Below are positions 1 through 13,690 of a DNA stretch of 64,000 nt, one piece after another. Source of the DNA: Neocallimastix lanati (nom. inval.) (lineage: Eukaryota; Neocallimastigomycota; Neocallimastigomycetes; Neocallimastigales; Neocallimastigaceae); NCBI GenBank assembly GCA_016946835.1, contig JACVTC010000098.1, forward strand, positions 307,501-371,500, written 5' to 3'. Made by a program: the position numbers and the translations under genes. Every line of letters begins with the position of its first letter. Positions within the stretch are counted from its first letter, which is position 1. Under the pieces are notes generated by a model. The model searched no databases. It saw only the letters and a program-made list of their open reading frames with translations, and was not told where the DNA came from.

Positions 1-206
1 TGAACATAATAAATTAAAGGTATCATCTTCAAGATCAGATAAATTTCTTTTTGGTGATGTAGATGAATTTAAAGATATTTCATTACTGGTATTTTTTAAC
101 TTATTTAATTTTGAACATAACAAATTAAAGGTATCATCTTCAAGATCAGGTAAATTTCTTTTTGGTGACGAAGATGAATTTAAAGATATATCATTATCAA
201 CAAGAA
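1..206 (-). repeat. 111-bp in-frame tandem repeat in coding sequence
   Basis: The sequence from position 1 recurs from position 112 with few changes, a period of 111 bp (37 codons). Both copies encode a segment with SPKRNL and LEDDTFNLLCS cores. The repeat is in frame with the gene at 1-1567 and may continue beyond the window edge. Confidence 0.85.
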
Positions 207-1567
207 CATGTCTCTTTTTTGAATGATGAAATTTATTATTATTATTATTATTATTATTAGAATGATCATTAATTTCATCATTATCATTATCATCATCATT
301 ATCACCATCATCATATAATCCAGATTTTCTCTTTCTGTTAGACGAATTTTGTTTAGATAGTATTTTTGAAGAATTAATTTTTGAATCAGTTATTGAAGAT
401 GATTCATTATCACTGTCTGATGAAGGCTGATCATTTGATTCTGATTTAATTTTATCTATATTTGAATTTGATGATTCACGAGTTGGAATCTCAATTATAA
501 ATGATTTATTCTTTTCATCATTATTCTTTTTTAAGATATGAGTAGGCATATTATTTAAAATTTTTTTCATTTTATCTATTGAATTATCTATTTCATCTTG
601 ATCTAATGTTAAAACAGAAATGTTATCATTTGCTACAATGGTACTTTGATTATCATCATCTGTTTTTGCTAAAGTAATTTCATCATCACTTAATGAAGAA
701 GAAATTGAAGTGGATTTAATGGGTTCTTGGGTATTCAAGTTATCATCTTCAGTTGAGGTATGATCTGTATTTATGTTTATTTTATTATTAATCAAACTTG
801 GCTTTGATGATAAAGATTGAATAGTCTCTGCATCATTTTCAATAGAATTTGAAATTCTATCGCTTGAATTCTTAGGTGATGATGGACTTAAAGAAGTAGT
901 TGTTGTAGTATTATTACTATCACCCTCATTAAGAGACTGGGCATCATTGGTCTTAGTATCATCAGATATAAATGTTGTTAAATTTGACGGTGTTGCAATT
1001 TTAACTGGTATAATTGGGATTTGATTATTAATAGTATGTGTTGTTGAAGAATTTATTACTCTTGGAGATTGAACTTCTTTAGACAAATTAGATTGTCCCT
1101 CCTCCTCTAATTCAGCTAATAATTTTAATCTACTATTTGAAGTACTCTTTTTTGATCCTGTAAAAGAATTAGTAAAACCAAAAATTTTTGACTCTTTTAA
1201 TGTATCTAATTTTCTAATGACAACAGGGTCCTTTTTATTTGATTGTGAAGTTCCTTGCTTGTCAATATTTGAATGCTGAGTAACAGAATTATTCTTAACT
1301 ATGTCATTTTTCTTATCCGCAATATTTTTTGTATTATTATCAGTAGTATTCGACTTTGAACTATTTTCTAATTTTTTATTCTTATTTTTCTTCAATTTTT
1401 TTAAAGAAGGCGCAAACTTTCTTTGATTTTTATCTTTTTATTGAAATGAAATATTAGAATCAATTTATTCACACTTTTAAAAAATATATATATATATATA
1501 ATTAAGAAAAAATCAATAATAATTAATACTTACTAACTCTCAAAGATGTTACAATTAGCTTATCCAT
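1..1567 (-). CDS. Unrecognised Ser/Asn/Asp-rich protein, 5' part (partial, 1 intron)
   Basis: The frame runs unbroken from an ATG at 1567 to the window edge, giving 489 visible residues. Exon 1 is 1534-1567 (34 nt). A 100-nt intron at 1434-1533 has a GTAAGT donor and an AAG acceptor. Exon 2 is 1-1433 and continues off the window. The 34 + 1433 nt join in frame with no stop, which supports the splice. The protein starts MDKLIVTSLRVNKNQRKFAP, then a Lys-rich stretch (KLKKNKNKK), then a long low-complexity region rich in Ser, Asn, Asp and Glu with a short poly-Asn run. Basic clusters (NRKRKSG, KKRHV) look like nuclear localisation signals. A 37-residue unit containing SPKRNL..LEDDTFNLL is repeated twice at the visible end. 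I recognise no family; any folded domain must lie beyond the left edge. A nuclear, largely disordered regulator is inference only. Confidence 0.75.
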
Positions 1568-3768
1568 TTTATTATTATATGAAACTAAAATTTAAATATA
1601 ATGAAAAAAAATAATAATAATAATAATTGTTCAATTAAATTATTTATTTAATTAACATAAATTGACCAACTTTTCTACTTTTATTAAATAATTATGAACA
1701 TTGATGTATTATATTCCAACAAATAAAATAATATTTATTAATTAATAAATTGATATATATATATATATATTGATATTAAAATTAAATTTTAAAAAATTTT
1801 TTATTTCTTTTTAATAATAAGTAAAGATTAATAATTTTAAAATTTTGACAGAAATTATTTAATAATGGTTATTGTAGAAATTCAATATTTTTAATCAAAA
1901 TTGAAATTTAAATTGTATATATTTACTGATTAGATTAGTATCAATATGTCCTTTTATTATTTTTAATTATTTTACTATTTTTGATATAATTTCTTTTTAA
2001 TAATAAATTTTTAAAATAAATCTTTTTAATATTGAAAATCATCATATATATATTATTATTATTTAAAATAAAAAAAAAAATAAAAACAAATTTAAAAAGA
2101 AAAGATAATCTTTCTCTTCTCTAAAACTTCTTTTTATTTTATTTTTTTTTTTTTAAAATATTTAAAATTTTGTGGTTGAGTATTAATTTAAATATCTATA
2201 TATTAAACTTTTTTAATTTTAACGTTTAACAAGTTTTTTATTTTATTTTTAAATCATTTTTTAAAAAAAAAAAAAAAAAAATGGATTAAAATGAGAAATT
2301 ACAACAAAAAAGATAAAACTACTAAAAATAATAATTGTTGAATTAAAATGTATATTAAATATTTTTTATTATTAAAGACATACTAATTATTAATTACAAT
2401 AAATATTATAATTATTTCTACATAAATAAAAATAAACTTTATATATAAATTAATTTAAATTTTCTGTATATTAATATGTTATATATATAAAAATAAATAT
2501 ATTTAAATAATATTATTTTAATATTTGTATAATACAATATATTGTATTATATTATGATTAATCCATTAATAAAAATAATAATAATAGGAATTAAAAGGTA
2601 ATTCGAAATTATTTATTTTAAAATATACAACTTTTTATTTTCATATAATACATATCTATATATCATATTTCTTTGTTTCTTTATTCTATATTTATTATAA
2701 TTATTGTATTAAATGATATCTTCAAATACTTTTATTTTAATTATATTTTCTTATTTTTTTTTCATACATATATAAAAAAAGTAAAAATTGAATAGTTCTT
2801 TTTTTTCTTTATTTTATTCAAAAAATATATTAAATTAGATTATCAATTAAAATATATTATAATATATAGTTAATTTAATTAAGTCTAATTAATTTATCTA
2901 TTTTAATAAATTTAATTAATATTTTTTAAAATTATTAAAGTTAAAAATCTAAGCTATTAAATACAATATAATCTAATATATTTAATAATAAATTATATAA
3001 TTATATTTTTAAGTGGATTGAATATTTATTTATTCCACAATAATATAATTTTACATTTATTTATATATATAATATTTAATTAATTTGATTGATTTTACAT
3101 ATATGAAAATGAAAAATTACGACTATTTATAATGCCATAGTTATTATTTATTTATTATTTATTTTTTATTTATTAGATTAACTTATTATTTATAATTTCG
3201 TATTTATTTATTTATTTATTTATTTATTTTTTTTTTTTTATATTTTAATCTATCTATAATAAGTATTATTATTAACTATTAATTACCACATTAAAATAAT
3301 TCATAAATATTCCTCATTATATACTTTTTTTTTCTATACATCTTCATCATTAATACATTTATAGATATATATTATTAAAGTGAAAAAGATATAAAAAATA
3401 AAGAAAAAAAAAAATTTAATGTAATTGATAAATCTTTCAGTGGTTCATTATTCCTATTAAATTACTCTAAATTTTTAAACTTTTCGAAGAAATAAGATAT
3501 AATAAATATTATATATATTAATAATATAATATTAATCAATAAAATATACATATAGAATATATATTCTTTATGTATTTTACATTTTACATGAGTATATATA
3601 TATCTTTTTTTTTTTTTTTTTTTTAATAAATCAAGATGATTATTTTAAAGCCATTTATGATTAAAATCATACAGAAATGCAAATTATGTTATTATTTTAT
3701 TAAAAAAAATGAACAAAACAAAACACTACAAATTATAGTATGACAAATATAAAATATAAATAATTAAT

Positions 3769-3811
<43 letters not shown>

Positions 3812-4856
3812 TATAAATATATATTATTATTATTTATTATTTTATTTCATATATTATTTAACAAAAAAAAAAGTTTTTAGTTAATTTTTTTTTTTTTTTT
3901 TTATTTATTTCTTCTTAGCTTTTATATTATAATATATAAATTATATCATCAAAATAAAATAAAATAAAATAAATAATGATGGGATAAGATAAAAGTAAAT
4001 ATTTTATTATTTCCTTTATTAAGGAACTTAAATTTTTTAGTGAATACCTATACAAATTTTTTCAATATTAAACAAAAATATATTTTATTACCATAATTTT
4101 ATTTCAATTTTTCCCTCATATCAATCATTGGGTATAAATTATATATTATTCCACAATGTATATTAAATAATTATTGTCATAATAATAATTGTAATAATAA
4201 ATATATTAAATATAAAAAAAATATAATAAATTAATTTCTTGTAAAATTATTATTGTAGTTATTGTTTTTACCAAAAATAATATTTTATAAATTACCCAAA
4301 ATTTCCATGGTTCTTTGTGAAAAATATTGATTTATTAATTGTTATAACCACAACTAAGGACATCACCACCGTCATAAGTTGGTCCATTATCGGTTATATA
4401 TATATATATTTACTCCTTCTTTTCATTTTTGATTTTAATTTCATACTAATATATATCTTTGATTTATTGGTATATGACAATTTGATATTGCATTTCCGAC
4501 TTCTTGACCTTTTTTTTTTTTTTTTTTTTTCAATATTATATTTTTAAATTTCATATAACTAATTTCAAAATGAAAATAAATACTCTAAAATATATACTAT
4601 ATATTATTGAAAAATTTTATCTTCATTTTTATCCAATATTTTTTGTGGTATATCATATCTCCTTTTTAGGTATCTTAACTTTCTATATTGAGAAGTACAT
4701 ATTTTATGAAGATAAGTACTTTTTTTTTTTTTATTAAAAAGTTTAAATCTTTTACTTGATTTACCCATTTCCATTTATGGTCCTTTAATTAAAATATACA
4801 TTTCCATTTATTATTAATATTAAAATTAGTATTATTCCAAATTATTAAAATAATCC

Positions 4857-4899
<43 letters not shown>

Positions 4900-5000
4900 C
4901 AAAAATAGTAATAATTATAATAATAACCATAACATGAATATTATAAAAATAAATCATAATTCATATATATATTAATGTAATAATAATGAGTTTATTAATA

Positions 5001-5040
<40 letters not shown>

Positions 5041-5138
5041 TTATCTTTTCTATTTCACTATGAAGAAGAAGCAATTGTTTCTTGTTTAATTTCATCAATT
5101 CCAGTGGTACTTTTATTTCAATAATCCATATATTTAAC

Positions 5139-5174
<36 letters not shown>

Positions 5175-5244
5175 AGTAAAGGTATTATAAATATCATCTT
5201 AATTTATTTGCTTAATATTAAATAATATTAATGATACCTTTACT

Positions 5245-5293
<49 letters not shown>

Positions 5294-5694
5294 TTTTATG
5301 ATAATCAAACAGAAATTATTAATAAAACATAACAATATTTCAAAAAAATTATCTATAGGATCAATTAAATTATACATCTTTATAAAATAATTATATAAAA
5401 TATATATACATCATTAAATATTTTATCTTTTCTTCTTTAATATTTAATATTATTATATAATTTTATAAAATACAAAAAAAAATAAATAAATAAATAAATA
5501 AATATAAAAATTAAATAATATTAAAGCAATTTAAAATTCCTAAAGATAATTAATATATTTAAAAGTGTTATATAAATACATACCTATATATGAATATATA
5601 TTTTCAAAATAATAATTTTTTTTTTTTTAAAAAAAATCATTTATCATTTTTTTATTACTTTAAAAATGAATCTCTTTTATTACAATAATATTTT
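1568..5694. other. AT-rich intergenic desert
   Basis: About 4.1 kb of nearly pure A/T. It holds homopolymer runs (for example near 2262-2280, 3607-3624, 3769-3795, 4510-4530), TA dinucleotide tracts at about 4860-4898 and 5005-5036, and the hairpin at 5140-5285. The short open frames at 4317-4737 and 4961-5197 are built from these tracts and show no protein family. The first few hundred bases should contain the promoter of the leftward gene, but no motif stands out. Confidence 0.8.
5140..5285. repeat. Large poly(A)/poly(T) inverted repeat (hairpin)
   Basis: The left arm is a run of about 34 A followed by CAGTAAAGGTAT (5174-5185). The right arm is ATACCTTTACTG (5234-5245) followed by about 40 T. 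Between them lies a 48-nt AT-rich loop. The 12-bp mixed-sequence core is perfectly complementary and the homopolymers extend the stem to over 40 bp. Confidence 0.9.
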
Positions 5695-6430
5695 TTTTTC
5701 TTTTCTTTTGTCTTAGAATAAACTTTATTCAATAATATTTATTAAAAATAAAATAAAATAAAATAAAAATGAATGATATTTTTTTTTTTTTATACATTAA
5801 TATTAAAAAATTACATTATGAACTTTGAGGGAGGATTGGTCTCTAACTCTTCCCATTCATCACTGATAATTTCATGTGGATAAAAAATTATTATTCGAAT
5901 CTGTATCCTAATTTCTTCTTTTCTCTTATTGTTTCGACGTTACACGCTCCTGACAACGTTAGGTCTAAAGATTTCTAATGAACAATCATTAGAAATTTTA
6001 ATAATAAATTTTCATCATCAACAAAATGAAGGAATTGTTACCTAAATTCTTCAAATTTAGATAACATATAAGTATCTGGTGAGTAAAAAATTAGGTATAC
6101 TGTTGCTTTAAGAGAGAGTTTTGTTAAGAGCCAACAAAACAATATCATCAAGCAAATAGGCTACCATAACACTTTTTTTTTTTTTTTTTTTTTAATAATC
6201 ACATCATATCTCCTGCATTTATTAAATATATCATTAACAAATATATTAAATAAAAAAAAAAAAAAAAATAAGCTGATAAAAAGACAACTTTGGCGAACAT
6301 TACGATGAATTGGAAAATCTTTTTAGAGTTTACCATTAAAACATGTACGAGACTTTTCAAAATAAGGTATATAAGATTAGTAATGAACTGAAGGTACTTA
6401 ACCACGAATATAATAAGTAATGAGGTAATG
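5695..6430 (-). mobile_element. Decayed, internally deleted LINE 3' fragment
   Basis: Read on the minus strand, this segment matches pieces of the intact LINE at 58819-63765 in order. First comes the reverse transcriptase region around the RGVRQGC block and the LFADDIVLL active-site block (a stop now lies within LFA-DD). Then, after a deletion, the segment around the C-terminal CCHC (PKFEEFR). After a second deletion come the C-terminal tail (VV.SV, the run around the DTDSN codons, DEWEELE) and the short 3' UTR ending in a TTGAATAAAGTTTATTC-like sequence and a decayed poly(A). Stops and frameshifts are many, so this is a dead copy. The left end (3' terminus) is placed by similarity to the intact element's 3' UTR; the right end is approximate. 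Confidence 0.85.
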
Positions 6431-6955
6431 ATATGTAGTAATTAAAATAATATGATAATCTCCATTTAGATCATCATTATTTTAATAAAATTGAATTATT
6501 TTGAATTTGGTACTTATATTTGATTTCCATGGTATATTTCGATAAGATACTTTTTGAATTTTTATGAATATTAATATTTATAAAATTTATAATCAAAAAA
6601 ATAAAAAAAAAATAAAAAAAAAATAAAAATAAAAATAAAAAAACTTAATAAAAATAAAAAATAAAAAAAATAAAAATAAAAATAAATAAATAATAAAAAA
6701 TATATACTTCTTTAAAAAAAAAAAAAATAAACACAAAAGCCATCAATAAAGAAAATATATATATATTATATATATATTTTTTAAAAATTTTATTAATATT
6801 TTTTATATCTATAATAAATAAAATTTTTATTGTTTTGTTTGTTTTTGTTTTTTGCTTTTGTTTTTTTTTTTGTTTTATATATAAATATATGTATATAAAT
6901 GAAATATTATATTTATATATATATATATATATTTAATCATTTTCTATATGTTTTT

Positions 6956-6998
<43 letters not shown>

Positions 6999-7452
6999 TT
7001 ATTAGTTCTGCTAAATATATATTTCTTTTTACTATTAATAAAATTTTATATTTTATTTTATTTTTCTTTTTTTTTTCTTTTTTTATTTAAAAAAAAAAAA
7101 AGAAAGAAAGAAAGAAAGAAAAATAAAAATAAAAATAAAAATAAATAAATAAATAAAAAAGAAAAAAAAATTGCAAAAAGCTTTATATATATAAGTTTTA
7201 ATAATAAATATTTGATTTTTCTTTAAAATAAATATATATATATATATATATTTAATAAAACTTTGTTTTAAATTATTAATATTTAATTAATAATAATAAT
7301 ATTATTATTATATTTAGATATTTAGATATTTAATCCTTTTGTTTTTGATTTTGTTTTTATCTTTTTTTTTTTTTTTTTTTTATAAATATTTTTTTTTTCT
7401 TTTTCTATTATATTATATATATTTTTAAACCCATATTTCCCTTAAACCATTC
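6431..7452. other. AT-rich spacer
   Basis: It contains A-rich AAAAT tracts (about 6595-6730), a poly(T) run (6958-6997), GAAA repeats (about 7100-7120) and TA tracts. It should include the 3' UTR of the acyltransferase gene that ends at 7453. The short frames at 6899-7148 are homopolymer artefacts. Confidence 0.8.
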
Positions 7453-8583
7453 TTATTCATCCTTCTTAAAATCTTCTGGAGTTAAATATGGATCAATTAA
7501 TTCAATATTTTCAGTCCAGTTGTGTTTCATTTCTTCTAAGAAATCATTCTTTTCCTTGTAAAGTTGAACACACCACTTTGTAATTTCTTCATCATCTTCT
7601 GGAATAGAACTAATTGGAATACGTTTGATGTGAACATGGAATCTATAACCAGTATCAATTCTTCCCATGAAAATTCTTGGAATAGATGGGTAAACACCAT
7701 AACCTCTTTTTTCATGACCATAGACAAGAGTTAAATCATAAACGTACTTCACCTTAGTATCTCTAAAACTCTGTTTAAAAAAATAATAATAATAATAATA
7801 ATAATAAAATAAATAAATAAATAAATAAAGATAAAAATTAAAAATTAAAAATTAAATGAAATATATTAATACTTATTATTAATATTAATAATATTAATTT
7901 AAATAAAAAGATTTATTTTTTAACAAAATATATATATATATATATTAATAATATAAAATAATATATATATAACATATATTTAAAATTATATATAAAAGTA
8001 TTATAATTTAAAGATTCAAAATGATATCAAAAAACTTACATGAATAGTGGCAATGAAACCTTTAGTACGTGGAATTAAAACATTGTCAAGAACTGGATAA
8101 CCCTTCTTCTTTGAGAATTCTTGACACTAATATTTAACAAAATAAATAATAAATATTAATATAAAATAAAAATAAAATAAAAAAATTAATAAAAAAAAAA
8201 ATTAAATAAAATAAATTGAAATTAAAAACAGTAGCATAAATATATATATATATATATATATATTTTTATTATTATTATTATTTTATAAAAATTTTAGAAA
8301 AAAAAATTTTTTTTAACTTACAGCCTTAATCTTTTCTGGAGTAATTCTACTACCTTCTAAGTAACAAACAATCCAGTAGTTATTTTTTAAAGATTTAATT
8401 TGAGCAAAAGTTTCTTCAATCTTTTTCTTATCACTAGTCCAGTCACGCTTAACAAAAATCATTTTCATAAAGTACATACCCCAACCGAAAGCTGGTAACT
8501 ATTAACACATCAATGAATATTTTTATTTTGTTATTATTATTATTATTATTATTATTTCATTTTATGATTTAATAATATACATA

Positions 8584-8629
<46 letters not shown>

Positions 8630-9060
8630 AACAATTAATATTAATATTCATTTTCATTTTTAAATAATAATTTTTTAAAAATATATATATATATATATTT
8701 ATATATAATTTCCGAGAAAATAAAATATTTATATATTTAAACTGTAATAATAATGAAATATTTACGAATTTTAATGAATCCTTTAAGAAATACTGTTAAA
8801 GTAACAATACATAAAAATAATATATATAAAAAATTATAAAAAATTATAAATATGCAATAAAAATATATTATAGAAAAGATAATTAAAAAAAAATAATAAC
8901 AAAATAACATTAATAAGCTATTACATATTCATTTTAATTTTTTTAATAAAATGTATATATATATATATTATAATATACCTTTAAGTTTGGTAATTGCTTC
9001 TTTCTTAAACCGACAGAGTGAACAAGATCTTTAAAAATATAATAATATCATATAAAATAA

Positions 9061-9097
<37 letters not shown>

Positions 9098-9810
9098 AAT
9101 AATTAATATGAAATTGTTATAAACCTTAAAAAAAAAAAAAATTCAAAATATTTCTCAAATTAAAAATAATAATAATAATAATAAATAATTAAAAAAAAAT
9201 AATTACAGAAATCAACATAAGATCTGTGGTTTGGAAGTACAATGGCTGATTCATCATTTGGTAAAAGATCACCACTGTAGGTAATTTTACCATGTCTAAC
9301 TTTTTCAAACATAAATTGTAAAATATACCATACTGAACCTGCTAAAAATGCATTGATATCATTAAACAGCTGTTTATTGAATGGATAAATTATGTATGAT
9401 AAAATTTGGAAAAAATTTCCAATTAAACAAGAACTGTATAATAATATAAATATTAAAACATATATATAATATTTAATAAAATTTATAATAAAATAAAATA
9501 AAATACATTTTATTATTAATAATGTTTATTAATTTAAATAAATAACATTACAATTTTATTATATTACTAATAAAAAAAAAAAAATTGTTATCATATTTTT
9601 ATTATCATTATTTATTTATATTCTATTATTATTTTATATTATATATTTATTTTTTTTCTTCTTTTTTATTATCCTAGTTTTTTTTTTAATTTATATAAAT
9701 AATATCATTGTATTATATTATAAAAATAACAAATAACAAACTAATATTTACCCAACACAAATAATGGTATGAATAACAGCTTCAAACGTACCAATAATTG
9801 GATTACACAT
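7453..9810 (-). CDS. PlsC/AGPAT-type lysophospholipid acyltransferase (6 exons)
   Basis: The family transfers an acyl chain from acyl-CoA to lysophosphatidic acid or another lysophospholipid at ER or mitochondrial membranes. Exons (minus strand): 9752-9810, 9207-9433, 8979-9028, 8322-8498, 8040-8126 and 7453-7770. All five introns (178-480 nt) are GT-AG, and the exons sum to 918 nt, exactly 305 codons plus stop. The start is the only ATG giving an open first exon. The N-terminus (about residues 5-60) is hydrophobic and probably membrane-embedded. Catalytic NHRSYVD (HX4D: H89, D94) is block I, FVKR (127-130) block II, EGSR (160-163) block III and PRTKG (190-194) block IV. The C-terminal part (RRIP-like KRIP, SSIPEDDEEITKW, LYKEKNDFLEE) matches the C-terminal domain of animal AGPAT3/4/5 and LCLAT1-like enzymes. 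At 305 aa it is shorter than those (about 360-380). The substrate cannot be told from sequence. In the last exon the codon at 7750-7752 is an internal Val (GTG), not a start. Confidence 0.92.
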
Positions 9811-11598
9811 TTTTTTTTTTTTTCTTTTTTATAATGTATTTTATATAACTAAAAATTATTTATTAGTTTTGTTTTATTTTAAAGATAAGATTAACAAGGT
9901 ATATTAAAAAAAAAAAAATTGATGCCGATATTATTTATTTTATTTAAAAATAAATAATTTAAAAATTATTTTATTAAATTAATAATTAGAATATCGTCTA
10001 AAAAATATATATATAAATAATTTTATTGATATTAAATTACAATATACTTTATATTAAAAATTATTAATTTTTTAATTATATAATTATTTAATTTTCACAA
10101 TTTTCAATTCTAATGATAAATATATATATATCGATATATAAAATAATTCTTGAATATATTCGTATATTGCTAAGATTATATTAAAATTACAAAAATATGC
10201 AATGTTTTAAAAAAGAAAAGTAAAAAAAAAAAAAACTGGGAATATAGTTGCTAAATATGTATTCTATTTAAAAAGTCATATGATAATATTTAAAACTTTA
10301 TTGATTTTTATATATTAATTGTATTTCTTTTTTTTTTTTTTTTTAATGTTTAATAATTAATGAATTCAATTTATTAAAATTGGTTGTTGTTGTTAAGAAT
10401 AGCTTTTCTCATAAAATTTCGTATACTGTTATTTTTTAATTTTTTTTTTTTTTTATATTATTTAATAATTTACCTTTTTTTATTTATTTATGATACCGAA
10501 CAGGGAGAGTTTTACTAAATATTTATTAATAATAAAAAAAAATTTTTTTTTTTTTGTACTTATAAATAAATATATGCAATAATTTATATATTGAATTAAG
10601 TTTATTAGGTTAGGTGAAGGTTTATTGCATATATTTGATATTTGTATTATTGATATAAACTTAAAATTTTTGAATTTGAAATTCAATAATATTTAAATCT
10701 ATATAATAATGTTTAATAATTTAACAAAATGAGTCTTTTTTCTTTTTTCGTTTTTTTTTTTTTTATTTTTATTTTTTTTTTTCTAAAATTTAATTAAATA
10801 TTTTGATTTTTGAATTTATTTTATTTAAAAAAAAATATATATATAGAGAAAAAAATTTTAAAAAAAGTATTAATATAAATATAATAAATATATATACAAA
10901 TATTTTTTTAATTTTTTTTGTTATTTTTGATAAATACTTTTTTCTTAATAATAATTAAATAAAAATTATCTTTAATTTATAATTAAAAATATAATATATT
11001 AATTATATCTATTATACATATATTATATATAAAGTAAATACTTTATATATGATAAATAAATATTTAATAGTACACCCCATTATCAGTAATTAATTAAATG
11101 AATATAAAATTATAAAATAAATAAATATGAGAATAATAAAATTTTTCTCTTTTTTAATTAAAATGGATTTATTTTTAATTGGTTTTTAATTGGTTAATCA
11201 TCATCGAAAATAGAAAAATAGAAAAAAAAAAAAAAAAAGCTTTTTTTTTTATGTATTATTCAATTATAATTAATTAAATTTTAATATTATTAAAAAAAAG
11301 ATTATATCATATATACAAATCAATTGTACGCTATTAAATAATCACATAATATTATATAGAAACTATAATAAATATTTAGATTTGATATTAATATATTTTT
11401 ATATGTATGATAAATTAATGATGTACATTAATAGAAAATAAAATATTACTACATTCATGGTTAAATTGAATCTATACACGAGGCTAAAAAAATAAACAAT
11501 ACAATAATAAATATAATGGTAAAAAGTATTATTTTCATTATTAAGAAATAATATTTTATAATTTAATCACTATTTCAGTAATATAAAATAAATATAAT

Positions 11599-11630
<32 letters not shown>

Positions 11631-11846
11631 TGTTTTGTTATTATTATTATCTTAAATGACAGTAATACAAAAAATAGATATTTTATTATTTATCATATGA
11701 AGGTTAATAAATTTGATATAATAATAATATTAATAATTATAATAATAATAATTCCATAGTCATTTAATTATAGATTAATTAATTTTAAACTATTATTAAG
11801 CATGTGAATTTGTTTGTTTGGGGAAATCAAAAAACTTTAATATTCT

Positions 11847-11882
11847 ATAACGTAATGTAGATCTATAATGTAACGTAGATCT
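11847..11882 (+). repeat. Two 18-bp tandem copies with GATC-containing ends
   Basis: Two adjacent units of the form CTATAACGTAATGTAGAT and CTATAATGTAACGTAGAT differ only by swapped C/T positions. They stand out because G and C are rare here. No function is recognised. Confidence 0.7.
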
Positions 11883-12706
11883 CAGAAATATAAACAGCAT
11901 CACTAAAAGAAAAAAATGTTAAATATCAAAAAAAAAGAATTAGTTTAAAATTTATATATATGTTATACTTAACTATAATTAAAAGTTACATTTAATACTT
12001 TAATATAATAATTATTAAAATACAACTATATTGTATTTTTTTTAATTTTCTTTTTATAACTTTATCTCCCTTTTTTATTAATTAAAAAAATATAATAGAT
12101 GGATTTTTTTTATTATAATTATTATTTTATATTTTTATTATAATAATTATTCTATTATTAATTTTATAGTTTGTTAAGTACTAATAATCAACAAAGGTGG
12201 TTAGGCAAAAACTTAAAAACTATTTTTATCTAAATAGAAATAATTAAATAACTTTATATGTATTTTCTATTTTTTAATTAAAATATATTGTATTGATTTT
12301 TTTTTTTTTCAATTATTTAATACATTTTTCTGTTTAAGTTTTCCAATGTATAATAAGATATTCTTCACGTGTAAATATTCAAATATTAAAAATAGATATA
12401 TATATACATCTATTTATTTATTATATTAACTGATTTAATAAATCCTAATAGCAATTTCAATCTGTAGTAGTATTATGATTCCTTTAGTAATTTATTTTTT
12501 TAATACTATCATTAGTTTATTAATTTATTTATTATAATATTAATATGTTTTTATGTTTTTCATTAATATTATTATTTATTTCTAGTATTAATTTTTTTTG
12601 AAAAAAAAAAAAAAATAAATAAATAAATTTATATCAAATTTATATTAAATCTTTATTATTTAAATGAAAACCATAATTAGATAATGAGTATAGATATTTA
12701 AAAAAA

Positions 12707-12872
<166 letters not shown>

Positions 12873-13015
12873 TTGATTTTTTTTATGAAATTTTATAAAC
12901 TTTTTTTTTATTATAAAGTGATTTTAATTAATACCTCTTAATATTAATAATAATTAAAATACAATTCAAATTTTATTCTTTTTTATTCTCCTGTTTATCA
13001 ATTCATTTTTTACTC

Positions 13016-13059
<44 letters not shown>

Positions 13060-13690
13060 TACGTATATATATATATTTTTCATAGAACTTCTGAATTGGA
13101 TCATTCAACTTTTTTTTTTAATATACTAAAAATTTATAAATATATAAAAAAAATTACTTTTAAAATTATATTTTAAAAAAAAAAAAAAAAAAGACAATAA
13201 ATAATAAAAAATATTGATATTTATTATGTTTATTATATACTAACAAAATTATCTATGAATTTTAAATATTTAAAAAAAATAATATATAAATATATCTTAT
13301 TAAAAACATAATATTAAACCCTTAATCCTATCAAACATTAATTTTAACTATAAAAAATTAAATGAATATTTTATAATTTTTGATAATTTGATAATTAAAA
13401 TGATACTTTATTAAATATATATATAGTTTTTTAATGATTGGATCATTTTAAAAATATCCAATCATAAATAAAATAATAATTAATTTATATTTAATGTTTT
13501 TTTTTTTTTTTAATCATTCTACTAGTAATAATAATAATAAAATCATAGAAAATTAAAAAAATATATATATAATAAATAATAATAATAATAGAATAAAGCT
13601 ATATTATGAGTAGTAAAATTTACTATTATTAGGGAATAAAAGGTAAAGACACATTAAGAGAAATTTAAAAAAAAAAATAGAAAGAAAAAA

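Noticed and set aside
4317-5197. Three open frames of 76-78 codons (two plus, one minus)
   Set aside because: Built from poly(T), TA and ATT tracts with runs of Phe, Ile and Tyr. No motif, no plausible start context, no splice partner.
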